This document shows positions 45,663-55,082 of a DNA stretch of 64,000 bases, piece after piece; the stretch's first letter is position 1, and each line of letters begins with the position of its first letter. The translations under genes and the position numbers were made by a program. The stretch is from Celeribacter marinus (lineage in GTDB: Bacteria > Pseudomonadota > Alphaproteobacteria > Rhodobacterales > Rhodobacteraceae). The DNA lies in the NCBI RefSeq assembly GCF_001308265.1, contig NZ_CP012023.1, positions 434,001-498,000 on the forward strand, in the 5' to 3' direction. The notes beneath the pieces are model-generated. The model made no database searches. It saw nothing but the letters and a program-made list of their open reading frames with translations, and was not told the origin of the DNA.

Positions 45663-46258
45663 TGCGGGTTCTGGCAGGAATATGCGCGGCGGGATCATCA
45701 ACCCGAATGGGGTTTGATAAACTCGCCGCGCCCCTGCCACCTGCCACCACCCCGCACGACACCTGCCTGACACGGGCCTGTGCCGCCTCGGCCCATCTGG
45801 ATCAATGCGTGATCCTTCCCGCGCCAGACCATCCCTATTATACGGCTCGCAAAGCTCTGATTGGCACGGCTCCCTCGCGCTGCATCTCGGGACCATTTTC
45901 CAACAGTCTCAAGGCCTTGGCATCCGCCGCCCACGGCTATGACGGGTTACTCATTCAACTTGCCGACATGCCGCACATCACGCGTGAGCATATCGCAATG
46001 TTAATGGATGTGTTTGAAACGCATCAGGGTGAGGCGATTGTGCGCGCCTGTGATAGCGAGGGGCGCACGGGCCATCCCGTGCTCTTTCCATCGCAGTGCT
46101 TTGGCGCGTTTGAGGCGCTCAATGGGGACATCGGGGCGCACGCTATTATTGCCCGATATCCGTTGAAACAGGTGGTTCTCTCAGGCGACGCGGCGACATT
46201 CGATCTGGACACGCCAGCGGCGTGGCAGGCTTTTTGCTCTAGTGCGGCACAGACATAG
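45662..46258 (+). CDS. MobA/MocA-like NTP transferase
   Basis: The 198-residue product has the nucleotide-binding start GICAAGSSTRMGFDKLAAPL, close to the LAAGxSxRMGxxK signature of molybdenum-cofactor cytidylyltransferases, and QLADMPHIT as the metal-binding Asp block, followed by RTGHPVLFP. Family members attach CMP or GMP to molybdopterin; activity here is unproven. Coupled to livM, with its 3' end overlapping the convergent Hint gene by 20 bases. Confidence 0.8.
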   Translation: MRVLAGICAAGSSTRMGFDKLAAPLPPATTPHDTCLTRACAASAHLDQCVILPAPDHPYYTARKALIGTAPSRCISGPFSNSLKALASAAHGYDGLLIQLADMPHITREHIAMLMDVFETHQGEAIVRACDSEGRTGHPVLFPSQCFGAFEALNGDIGAHAIIARYPLKQVVLSGDAATFDLDTPAAWQAFCSSAAQT

Positions 46259-46820
46259 GGCGCGCCCGAAGATCGCGACCGCCCTTACCGTAACCGCGCA
46301 CGCCATAGCGCTCCGCAAGCTGCGGGAACAACAGGTACAACTCGTCGCGCGCCTGCGCATCATGGTCTGATGCGATTGGCGTTGCGGGTTGAAAGCACTC
46401 CGACCAAAATCCGTTGGTCAAGACAACTTCAGCCACGGCAAACTGGAAATGAACATACGAGACTTCAAGCGGTTTGAACCGACTGATCCCCGGCAAACCA
46501 ACAAGATGTTTGGCCGCCGACAAGACGTCTTGATCCTGACCATAGCGCGCCTCGCGGTCAGCGGCGAGAAGCACGCGGTGCTCGGGCGACACAACCAGAT
46601 CGCGTTCTGGCAAATCCCCGCCCAAGGCACCCTTTTCAATCACAACGGGCATCAGATTTTTTTGCCGCTCAAGGTGAAGTGCCGTGAGCGTGCGCTGCGC
46701 GATCCATTCGATTTTTTGGGGGCCACTGTCGCGCGTGAACACGCGGTCTCCCACCTTTAAGGCGCCGGCATCAACTTCACCGCGTGAGGTGAAAATCGCA
46801 ATGTTTGACGTCAGACACAT
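46239..46820 (-). CDS. Free-standing Hint-domain protein
   Basis: A 193-residue protein that is almost nothing but a Hint (hedgehog/intein) domain: residue 2 is Cys (MCLTSN), aligning with the catalytic Cys of CFTPGT in the giant protein downstream in this window. It is followed by LKVGDRVFTRDSGPQKIEW (about 21-39) and the block-B His in VVSPEHRVLL (His81), then FWSECFQP. After removal of Met the Cys would be N-terminal, the position used for the N-S acyl shift, but with no N-terminal passenger to splice or cleave. No signal peptide. Its activity is unknown. Confidence 0.8.
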   Translation of the reverse strand: MCLTSNIAIFTSRGEVDAGALKVGDRVFTRDSGPQKIEWIAQRTLTALHLERQKNLMPVVIEKGALGGDLPERDLVVSPEHRVLLAADREARYGQDQDVLSAAKHLVGLPGISRFKPLEVSYVHFQFAVAEVVLTNGFWSECFQPATPIASDHDAQARDELYLLFPQLAERYGVRGYGKGGRDLRARPMSVPH

Positions 46821-47376
46821 AATAAACTCTCAATCGTATGGGGCCACGTTCACACGGTGAACCACCCTGACCCAAAGCGGGTGTGCGTTTTGTTGTATGG
46901 CATCTCGGTCTTGGGACCAAAGCGCCGTTATTCCTTTAATTTATGGGATTTTTACCAATATCGCAAAGATATTGAGAGGTCCGCGCCCGCGCCCACGGGG
47001 TCTACATTTTGAAATATGGCGGGACTATGGCGCCGCCTGTGCCACTGTGCGCCTATTGTTTCCGGAGCCGATGCAAACCGCCACCACACCACCGATCGTC
47101 CGTTTCATGCCCGCTAATCGAGTGAAATTAACAGCGGGCGAATTTCACAAAATAGTTTTCACTGTGCGTCGAAAGACGCGGGTATTTCGATCCAATCTTT
47201 TGGATGTGTTCAATCTGTCGCGCCAATAGAAACAATCTCAATGGCGCGCTACGCCATGCGCGCTTGAAATGCCGAATCGGTTCTCGCCTGACAGTGCGAC
47301 CCTATCGTGACGTGCACAGCTGCGCGCCAGTCTGCGCACTCTAAACCAAAACAAACGCACCACATCAGGCACGAAA
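46821..47376. other. Intergenic region between the Hint genes
   Basis: No convincing gene. A 110-codon plus-strand frame (46897-47229) has rare codons and no homology that I recognise. The region carries the Hint-gene promoter near 46850. Confidence 0.5.
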
Positions 47377-47417
47377 AAACCGGACACCCAGCCCCACTAC
47401 AGGTCGGTGTCCGGTTT
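47377..47417 (-). terminator. Terminator of the giant RTX gene
   Basis: AAACCGGACACC (47377-47388) pairs with GGTGTCCGGTTT (47406-47417). On the minus strand the hairpin is followed by TTTTTT. It lies 44 bases after the stop codon at 47461. Confidence 0.88.
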
Positions 47418-47460
47418 CTAGTGGCGCCTAAGCGCCACCGGAGCAGGCAGTGTGGCGGTC

Positions 47461-50400
47461 TTAGTTGACCAGCAACGCTGCCTCGTGTTTGCGAAGCACG
47501 CGACGGGCCGTCACGTAGTCTTCGCGGGTTGCGATGTCGCGCAGCTCGGGGAACAGAGTAAAGATCTCTGTACGGCTCTCTTCGCCAATCCCGGCAAGGG
47601 TATAATCGCCCGGTTGGAAGCTTTCCGACCATGTGCCATCCGACAAAATGACCTCGTGGCGATCAAACATGATGTGGATGTACGTGACATCTTGTGCATC
47701 AAGTTCTTCGACACCCTCACGACCCAAGAGGTGCTTGGCTGCGACGAGGACTTCGTAGTCTTCGAACAACAGCGCGGCTTTCTCGGAGGTTACGAGCATA
47801 CGGTGGTTCGGAGACACGATCATATCGCGTTCCGGTAGCCCCTGACCAAGCGCACCCTCGCGGATGAGAATAGGTTTGAGCTCCGCACGTTTCGTCAACT
47901 CATCGGTGGTCATCTCTTTCGCACCAACCCAACGGATTGTCTGCATCCCGTTGTCACGGGTGATGACCTTATCCCCGACTTTGAGGCTCTCAACTGCACG
48001 TTCCCCTTCGGGGGTCGCAATCATCGTTCCAGGTGTAAAGCATGGAATGACCTGTTCGATGTTCGTGTAGTTGATGTTGGCGTAGGTATCGTCATCCGCA
48101 TTGTAGAGCTGAATCTGACCGTCAAAGCCGTTGCCATCGCTATCAGGGTTCTGAACCTGGGTCGTAATCACCCAACCGTTGCTGAGCATGTCGGAGATGT
48201 CGAGCGTGTCCCAATCAAGACCGCCAGCACCGCCATTCACGGTTGTGTTGTTCTGACCAGATTGGCTTTCGGAGATGTAGATAAAGTCGTTGTCATCGCC
48301 ACCAGAGAGAACATCATTGTCCCCGCCGCCGTAAATGCTGTCCGACCCTGTGCCACCGGAAACCGTGTCAAAGCCTTCGCCTGCTGTGATGGTGTCGTCG
48401 CCGTCTCCACCCATAAGGATGTCGTTGCCTGCGCCACCGTCGATGATGTCGTCGTCAATGCCACCGTCGATGATGTCATTGCCGTCTTCACCGTAGAGCA
48501 TGTCCTGATCGTCGCCACCGATGATCGTATCGTTGCCCGCGCCGCCATAGACAATGTCCATGTCGTTGTTGGGGAACGGATCGGTCGCATCGTCCTCATT
48601 GGTGTGGTTCATGATCTGGAACAGGTCAGAGGCGTCGATATAGTCGTCACCGTCTCCACCCTCGATGTAGTCGGAGCCATGTCCGCCGAGGATGTTGTCG
48701 TTGCCCGCACCGCCATAAACCGTGTCGTCGTCAATACCGGCTTTGATGGTGTCATCGCCGTCGTCGCCATAGATCAGGTCGGCGTCATCGCCCGTAACGA
48801 TATAGTCATCGCCGTCACCGCCGTGGACTTCGTCTTTGCCGTCGATCTGGTTTTGATCTTCGAGGAACGGATAGCCCGCAGATGGCAGTTTTGGATCATC
48901 GCTCAGACCACCGTTGGAGTAGTCGGAGAAGGTGTCGAAGCCGACGATGATTGTGTCGTCCCCTGCACCGCCGTCGACGTAGTCGGCCCCTTGTACGTCC
49001 TCGATGTAATCATCGCCGTCACCGCCGAACACGGTATCGTCGTCGATGCCCGAATAGATGGTGTCGTCGCCATCGCCGCCTTCGATATAGTCCGCATCGT
49101 CGCCCGTGATGATCGTGTCATCGCCCGCGCCGCCGATTACCGTATCGATATCGTCGTTCGGATCGCTATCCACAGGGACAACTTCCGAGTACGGCGAGTA
49201 GTCCAGATCAGCCAAGTTGTTGGGGTTGGTCAGGCCAAGCAGTTCCGCAATGGTGTCGGGGCTATCGCCACCGGCCACGTCGATTTCGTCATCGCCGTCA
49301 CCACCATCAACCGTGTCAGAGCCTTGCTCGTCCACGATGACGTCATCGCCGTCTTCGCCAAAGATGGTATCATCGCCGGTTCCCCCGTCGATTTCATCAT
49401 CGCCTTCGCCGCCAAGGATGGTGTCATCGCCATCGTAGCCAAAGATGATGTCATCGTTTGGACCTTCGCCCGCCAACAGCTCGTCGTTGTTGTCGATCAT
49501 GTCGCCATCGGGATCGCCTGTATAGGCCAGATCGATGAGGTCATCACCGCTTGTACCTTCAACGATGCCGTCACGTGGCTGATCACCAACGGTGATACTA
49601 ACTTGTGCAGAGGCCTGAAGACCGTCTTCGTCCTCAATGGTGTAGTCGATCGTGGCCTCACCTGTGAAACCGTCTGTCGGCGTAAAGGTGAGTGTCCCGT
49701 CCGGGTTGATCTCAACAGTGCCATCGGGGCTCGTCGCCGCGATCACAGTCAAATCGTCGCCATCCACATCAGTGTCGTTGTCGAGCACGTCAATGATGAC
49801 AGGCGCGTTGAAATCAGTCTCCGCCGTGTCATCCACCGCCTCTGGAGCGTCGTTGATTGGGCGAACAGCGATCAGGTGCTCGGCTGTATCCGTGCCGCCG
49901 TTGCCGTCATCAACCGTGTAGGTCACAACTGCAACACCATTCCAATCGGGCGAAGGCTCGAATGTCACCGTGCCGTCACCGTTGTCGATCAATGTGCCTT
50001 CGCCATCGGTCAAAACCGCGGACACAACTGTCAGAGGATCGCCATCAGGGTCGGTGTCATTGGCCAACAGGTTGACTGTGACGGGGGTGTCCTCATTGGT
50101 GAAGGTACAATCGTCTTCGGCCTCAGGATCTTCATTTACGCCCACAACAGTAATCGTGTGCACAGCCGTGTCCTGAAGACCCTCTTCATCCTCGATCGTG
50201 TAGGTGATTGTCGCTTCGCCGTTGAAGTCTGGCGCAGGGGTGAAGGTCACCGTGCCGTCGCCATTGTCCACAAGCGTGCCCTGCTCGGCGGGAACCGATG
50301 CAGACACAACCGTCAGGTCGTCGCCGTCGACATCGCTGTCGTTGGCCAACAGATCAACCGTGATCGCGGTGTCCTCATCTGTGGTGTCGGCATCATCAAC

Positions 50401-52539
50401 CGCGTCTGGCGCGTCATTGATCGGGGCCACATCGACCGTCACAGTCGCTGTGTCCTCGTTGCCGTCCGGATCGGTGACGGTGTAAGTGATTACCGCCTCA
50501 CCGTTGAAGTTCTCATCCGGTGTGAACGTCAGCGTGCCATCGGGGTTGATCGTGACCGTGCCGTTCGGGCTTGTCGCCTCGCTCACCGTTAGATCGTCGC
50601 CGTCCGGATCGGTGTCATTGCCAAGCACGTTGATGGTAACAGGGCTGTCCTCATCGGTGGACGCCGTGTCATCCTCGGCCACAGGCGCATCATTCTCGGG
50701 TGTCACAGTAATGGTGTGCACAGCCGTGTCCTGAAGACCCTCTTCGTCCTCGATTGTGTAGGTGATCGTCGCTTCGCCGTTGAAGTCTGGCGCAGGGGTG
50801 AAGGTCACCGTGCCATCGCCATTGTCCACAAGCGTGCCCTGCTCGGCAGGAACCGAGGCAGACACAACCGTCAGGTCGTCGCCGTCGACATCGCTGTCGT
50901 TGGCCAGAAGATCAACCGTGATCGCGGTGTCCTCATCTGTGGTGTCGGCATCATCAACCGCGTCTGGCGCGTCATTGATCGGGGCCACATCGACCGTCAC
51001 AGTCGCTGTGTCTTCGTTGCCGTCCGGATCGGTGACGGTGTAAGTGATTACCGCCTCACCGTTGAAGTTTTCGTCCGGTGTGAACGTCAGCGTGCCATCG
51101 GGGTTGATCGTGACAGTGCCGTTCGGGCTTGTCGCCTCGCTCACCGTTAGATCGTCGCCGTCCGGATCGGTGTCATTGCCAAGCACGTTGATGGTAACAG
51201 GGCTGTCCTCATCGGTGGACGCCGTATCATCCTCGGCCACAGGCGCATCATTCTCGGGCGTCACAGTAATCGTGTGTACAGCCGTGTCCTGAAGACCCTC
51301 TTCGTCCTCGATTGTGTAGGTGATCGTCGCTTCGCCGTTGAAGTCTGGCGCAGGGGTGAAGGTCACCGTGCCATCGCCATTGTCCACAAGCGTGCCCTGC
51401 TCGGCAGGAACCGAGGCAGACACAACCGTCAGATCGTCGCCGTCGACATCGCTGTCGTTGGCCAGAAGATCAACCGTGATCGCGGTGTCCTCATCTGTGG
51501 TGTCGGCGTCATCAACCGCGTCTGGCGCGTCATTGATCGGGGCCACATCGACCGTCACAGTCGCTGTGTCTTCGTTGCCGTCCGGATCGGTGACGGTGTA
51601 AGTGATTACCGCCTCACCGTTGAAGTTCTCATCCGGTGTGAACGTCAGCGTGCCATCGGGGTTGATCGTGACCGTGCCGTTCGGGCTTGTCGCCTCGCTC
51701 ACCGTTAGATCGTCGCCATCCGGATCGGTGTCATTGCCAAGCACGTTGATGGTAACAGGGCTGTCCTCATCTGTGGACGCCGTATCATCCTCGGCCACGG
51801 GTGCATCATTCTCGGGTGTCACAGTAATCGTGTGCACTGCCGTATCCTGAAGACCCTCTTCGTCCTCGATCGTGTAGGTGATTGTCGCTTCGCCGTTGAA
51901 GTCTGGCGCAGGGGTGAAGGTCACCGTGCCGTCGCCATTGTCCACAAGCGTGCCCTGCTCGGCGGGAACCGATGCAGACACAACCGTCAGGTCGTCGCCG
52001 TCGACATCGCTGTCGTTGGCCAACAGATCAACCGTGATCGCGGTGTCCTCATCTGTGGTGTCGGCATCATCAACCGCGTCTGGCGCGTCATTGATCGGGG
52101 CCACATCGACCGTCACAGTCGCTGTGTCTTCGTTGCCGTCCGGATCGGTGACGGTGTAAGTGATTACCGCCTCACCGTTGAAGTTTTCGTCAGGTGTAAA
52201 CGTCAGCGTGCCATCGGGGTTGATCGTCACAGTGCCGTTCGGGCTTGTCGCCTCGCTCACCGTTAGATCGTCGCCGTCCGGATCGGTGTCATTGCCAAGC
52301 ACATTGATGGTGACAGGCGTGTCCTCATCGGTGGACGCGGTGTCATCCTCGGCGTCGGGTGCACGACCGACATCGTTTCCGCGCACTTCTTCGATCTCGG
52401 TGAAGACAAGTGTTTCGCCTGTGGGCTGACCTTCGTCATCCACGAACACAACTGTGCCGTTAAAGCCGTTGCCGTTCAGGTCATCGTGACGTTGTCGAGG
52501 TAGAATGGACCTTTGCCCGTCAGATCGAGGATGTCCCAA
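47461..52539 (-). CDS. RTX/cadherin-like giant protein, C-terminal part (frameshifted)
   Basis: About 1675 residues continue the protein begun at 55082. The frame enters from the true reading at about 52485 (DDLNGNGFNG); the first 18 codons from ATG 52539 are an artefact of the shifted frame. In this numbering residues 62-805 are four copies of a two-module (93+93 residue) tandem-95/cadherin-like repeat, 806-990 two more divergent modules, 1000-1460 RTX calcium-binding repeats (GGxGxDxUx, such as GGEGDDEIDGGTGDDTI), and 1500-1692 a Hint domain (Cys in IPCFTPGTMIATPEG, His in IVSPNHRMLV). No signal peptide and the RTX repeats suggest type I secretion; no transporter genes are adjacent. A hairpin terminator follows. 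Confidence 0.82.
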   Translation of the reverse strand: MGHPRSDGQRSILPRQRHDDLNGNGFNGTVVFVDDEGQPTGETLVFTEIEEVRGNDVGRAPDAEDDTASTDEDTPVTINVLGNDTDPDGDDLTVSEATSPNGTVTINPDGTLTFTPDENFNGEAVITYTVTDPDGNEDTATVTVDVAPINDAPDAVDDADTTDEDTAITVDLLANDSDVDGDDLTVVSASVPAEQGTLVDNGDGTVTFTPAPDFNGEATITYTIEDEEGLQDTAVHTITVTPENDAPVAEDDTASTDEDSPVTINVLGNDTDPDGDDLTVSEATSPNGTVTINPDGTLTFTPDENFNGEAVITYTVTDPDGNEDTATVTVDVAPINDAPDAVDDADTTDEDTAITVDLLANDSDVDGDDLTVVSASVPAEQGTLVDNGDGTVTFTPAPDFNGEATITYTIEDEEGLQDTAVHTITVTPENDAPVAEDDTASTDEDSPVTINVLGNDTDPDGDDLTVSEATSPNGTVTINPDGTLTFTPDENFNGEAVITYTVTDPDGNEDTATVTVDVAPINDAPDAVDDADTTDEDTAITVDLLANDSDVDGDDLTVVSASVPAEQGTLVDNGDGTVTFTPAPDFNGEATITYTIEDEEGLQDTAVHTITVTPENDAPVAEDDTASTDEDSPVTINVLGNDTDPDGDDLTVSEATSPNGTVTINPDGTLTFTPDENFNGEAVITYTVTDPDGNEDTATVTVDVAPINDAPDAVDDADTTDEDTAITVDLLANDSDVDGDDLTVVSASVPAEQGTLVDNGDGTVTFTPAPDFNGEATITYTIEDEEGLQDTAVHTITVVGVNEDPEAEDDCTFTNEDTPVTVNLLANDTDPDGDPLTVVSAVLTDGEGTLIDNGDGTVTFEPSPDWNGVAVVTYTVDDGNGGTDTAEHLIAVRPINDAPEAVDDTAETDFNAPVIIDVLDNDTDVDGDDLTVIAATSPDGTVEINPDGTLTFTPTDGFTGEATIDYTIEDEDGLQASAQVSITVGDQPRDGIVEGTSGDDLIDLAYTGDPDGDMIDNNDELLAGEGPNDDIIFGYDGDDTILGGEGDDEIDGGTGDDTIFGEDGDDVIVDEQGSDTVDGGDGDDEIDVAGGDSPDTIAELLGLTNPNNLADLDYSPYSEVVPVDSDPNDDIDTVIGGAGDDTIITGDDADYIEGGDGDDTIYSGIDDDTVFGGDGDDYIEDVQGADYVDGGAGDDTIIVGFDTFSDYSNGGLSDDPKLPSAGYPFLEDQNQIDGKDEVHGGDGDDYIVTGDDADLIYGDDGDDTIKAGIDDDTVYGGAGNDNILGGHGSDYIEGGDGDDYIDASDLFQIMNHTNEDDATDPFPNNDMDIVYGGAGNDTIIGGDDQDMLYGEDGNDIIDGGIDDDIIDGGAGNDILMGGDGDDTITAGEGFDTVSGGTGSDSIYGGGDNDVLSGGDDNDFIYISESQSGQNNTTVNGGAGGLDWDTLDISDMLSNGWVITTQVQNPDSDGNGFDGQIQLYNADDDTYANINYTNIEQVIPCFTPGTMIATPEGERAVESLKVGDKVITRDNGMQTIRWVGAKEMTTDELTKRAELKPILIREGALGQGLPERDMIVSPNHRMLVTSEKAALLFEDYEVLVAAKHLLGREGVEELDAQDVTYIHIMFDRHEVILSDGTWSESFQPGDYTLAGIGEESRTEIFTLFPELRDIATREDYVTARRVLRKHEAALLVN
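50125..52356 (-). repeat. Four tandem 558-bp coding repeats
   Basis: Four consecutive units of exactly 558 bp (186 residues) encode paired cadherin-like modules. Frames and sequence repeat with only a few synonymous or near-synonymous changes (for example GTCGTCG versus GTCATCG), showing recent duplication. They are in register with the domain boundaries, between residues DA(P)DAEDDT and the next. Confidence 0.93.
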
Positions 52540-55082
52540 TCGTCGCCGCCATCGCCACCGTCAATGATGTCGCCTGCGCCACCCAAAATGGTGTCGCTGT
52601 CGTCACCGCCAGAGATGGTATCGTTGCCTGCGCCGCCGTCGAGCGTGTCGTCGCCACCTTCGCCAAAGATCAGGTCGTCGCCTTCGCCGCCGGTGATCAC
52701 ATCATCACCAGGCTCGCACAGGTCAACCACCACAGGGCTGTCGATGACTTGACCGTTCAGCGTGAAGCCAGAGTTGACATCACGGGTTGTCAGGACGAAC
52801 TCGATGGAGGTCTGGTTTTCGAACCCTGCCGAGAACCATGCGTCCTGGTCTGTTGGGCCGTTTTCTTCGGTGCCTGTCGCCGTGACGGTGCCCGTATCCG
52901 TTGTCACGTTCAAAGACGTGTCAGCCGTGGTGCCGTAGTTGCTAAAAGTATCCGTGGAGATGGTGACTTTTTCAGCTGTGTTGGTCAGGTCAAGGTCGCC
53001 AAAGGTGGCAATCGAGGAGATCGAAATCGGCTCGCCCGTCAACTGGTTGTAGAATTCGAGACGGAAGGTCGCGTCTTTGCCGCCATCGGAAGCGTCATTA
53101 TTGCCGTTAAGCAAAATCTCGGAGCCATTGCCGCCTGTGAGGTCGACATTGAGACCGCCGTCGACGTCAACGAGGACGAGTTTCGCCATGACAACCGTGC
53201 CGTCGGCGGTGGTTGTCACGTTTTCATAGATTACGCTATCGCCATTGGTCGCACAGCCATCGGTGCCAGTTTGCGAGCCCGCACGCACGTTGGTGGAGGA
53301 TAGAGACAGCGCATCGGCGTTGCTACCAGATGGGGTCGAGCCACCGTCGCCACCGTTATCGCCATACAGAACGTCGTCACCAGCGCCACCATCAATGGTG
53401 TCGTTGCCGCCGTTGCCGTAGATGAGGTCGTCGCCGGCCCCACCCGAAAGAACGTCGTCGCCAGCATCGACGCAAACGTCAGCTTCGCCTTCGATGAAGA
53501 CGGGCGCGTCATAATAGACGTCCGTGATATTGATGCCGGAGTTGTTGCTCCCGTCTTGATCGTGTTCGATCACAATGCGCGCAACAGGACCAGGAATGTC
53601 GACCAAAAGCGAATAGTTGGGTGATGTGTCTTCGTCGTAGCCACCATTGCTATCGGCGGTATCCACGCCAAACTGACCATCGGTATCTTTCAGCGTGAGG
53701 TGTGATCCACCCGTCATGTCGACATTGATCTCGTTGCCCGCGGCATCATAAGCCGTGATTTTAACAAGGCCATCGCCATCAATGTCGTTCACGCGGAAGG
53801 ACACATCATTTACCGCATCCGAGAAGGACAACTCGTATGTTGCCTCGTTCCCGTGACCGTTCAGGTTGGAATCAAGCGAGCTGTGCGCATCGGCACCTGG
53901 GCCGTCAGTCTCGATGCTGTGGACCTTTTGCTGATCGGATGAAAACTGGGTCCGCGCATCGGCGTCTTGTTGCACAACTTTGAACGAAACGTTCACGTTG
54001 CCAGTGTCTTGGGTGAAATCGGTCAATGCCTGATCGTTAGCAACGCCTGCTTCGTTCCACTCAAAGCTCTCACGGACATAGTCACCCGTAAACACTTTCG
54101 TTGAACCGCTGGACGCATCGCCGTAAATCACGTCATCGCCTGTGCCGCCATCGATGGTGTCATCACCGCCTTGGCCGTAAATTTCGTCATTGCCCGCACC
54201 CGCAAGAATGGTGTCGTCGCCTGCGCCCGCGTAAATGATGTCATCGTCGCCCACTTCGCCGGCAAGAAGCGCATCGCCCGCGTCGATCATGTCGCCGTCA
54301 GGATCGCCCTCATATGTGGCGTCAATGATGTCGTCGCCATCAGTACCCTCAACGATACCGTCAGAGCCCGTTGTGATGCTTGGGTCGGAGAACACAGCAA
54401 CATAGGCAATGGAGCCATCAAAATACTGGTCATAGGTGCCATCGTCGTACTCACGAGCGCCGAAAGTGAAGTTTTCGTCGTCGTTGTCGCCGATGTCCAT
54501 GTTGAGGCCGGCACTGTCAAAATCGGTTTCGTATGTCGTGCCTTCGGAAAGGTTCTCGACCACAAAGGAGCCTTGGCCATCGTCATCCCATGAATAGGAC
54601 ACGCGCAACTCGTCGCCTTCGTCAAAGAACCCAGCGCCCGTGCTCAGGGAGAGAGATTCCGAGCCAGAGAGATGGGAGACAGTCACGGCGCCGTTAGCCG
54701 TCACTTGAATGTTGAAATAGCCTTCGGTGTCTTTGTCGCAGAACTCACCACGGTTTACGATGGTGTCGGGCGATGTGCCGACTTGGTGGTCTTGGATGAA
54801 CTGAACCTGAACGGTGCCCTCGGAGAGGTCAAAAGGGGCGTCCGTTCCGGAGACATCAAAGTAATCACAGTTGCCATCCAGTTGCAGCGCGCCATTAGCG
54901 GCATGCGCGTTCCCGTGGAAATGACCGTTTTGTGCGATACCGTCAGACAATCCTGTGTCTTTCGTCTCGCCGCCGGAAGAAAATTCCCAAAGCCCAACGA
55001 GGTTCTCGACCAAGTCGCTGTTGAAATCGGGGCCAGTAGGAGCGGTCGAACCGCCATCATTGCATTTCCACCAAAACGTCAT
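52476..55082 (-). CDS. RTX giant protein, N-terminal part (868 codons, ends in frameshift)
   Basis: The start ATG 55082 (MTFWWKCNDGG) follows GGAG; codons upstream to 55127 are a shadow. Residues about 25-212 form a LamG/concanavalin-like domain (VGLWEFSSGGETKDTGL, FDGSIAYVAVF). Then RTX repeats (about 220-300), a beta-rich domain of unknown type, RTX, a second unknown beta domain and a third RTX block (to about 855). The frame stops at TGA 52476-52478 just after DNVTM, while the next frame continues the same domain as DDLNGNGFNG. One missing base (ACG-GAT read as ACGAT near 52485) explains this. Restored length is about 2540 residues. Confidence 0.8.
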   Translation of the reverse strand: MTFWWKCNDGGSTAPTGPDFNSDLVENLVGLWEFSSGGETKDTGLSDGIAQNGHFHGNAHAANGALQLDGNCDYFDVSGTDAPFDLSEGTVQVQFIQDHQVGTSPDTIVNRGEFCDKDTEGYFNIQVTANGAVTVSHLSGSESLSLSTGAGFFDEGDELRVSYSWDDDGQGSFVVENLSEGTTYETDFDSAGLNMDIGDNDDENFTFGAREYDDGTYDQYFDGSIAYVAVFSDPSITTGSDGIVEGTDGDDIIDATYEGDPDGDMIDAGDALLAGEVGDDDIIYAGAGDDTILAGAGNDEIYGQGGDDTIDGGTGDDVIYGDASSGSTKVFTGDYVRESFEWNEAGVANDQALTDFTQDTGNVNVSFKVVQQDADARTQFSSDQQKVHSIETDGPGADAHSSLDSNLNGHGNEATYELSFSDAVNDVSFRVNDIDGDGLVKITAYDAAGNEINVDMTGGSHLTLKDTDGQFGVDTADSNGGYDEDTSPNYSLLVDIPGPVARIVIEHDQDGSNNSGINITDVYYDAPVFIEGEADVCVDAGDDVLSGGAGDDLIYGNGGNDTIDGGAGDDVLYGDNGGDGGSTPSGSNADALSLSSTNVRAGSQTGTDGCATNGDSVIYENVTTTADGTVVMAKLVLVDVDGGLNVDLTGGNGSEILLNGNNDASDGGKDATFRLEFYNQLTGEPISISSIATFGDLDLTNTAEKVTISTDTFSNYGTTADTSLNVTTDTGTVTATGTEENGPTDQDAWFSAGFENQTSIEFVLTTRDVNSGFTLNGQVIDSPVVVDLCEPGDDVITGGEGDDLIFGEGGDDTLDGGAGNDTISGGDDSDTILGGAGDIIDGGDGGDDWDILDLTGKGPFYLDNVTMT

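Noticed and set aside
46897..47229. A 110-codon ORF in the intergenic region between the Hint genes
   Set aside because: It uses rare codons (ATA, AGA, TTA), lacks a ribosome site and has no homology that I recognise.
48262..50592. A 776-codon plus-strand ORF opposite the giant RTX gene
   Set aside because: It is the antisense of GC-rich RTX and repeat DNA; the composition is Val/Ile/Ala/Asp-biased with no start signal or known fold. The opposite frame is clearly coding.
50125..52356. CRISPR-like periodic repeat
   Set aside because: The period is 558 bp and entirely coding, without short repeats or spacers.
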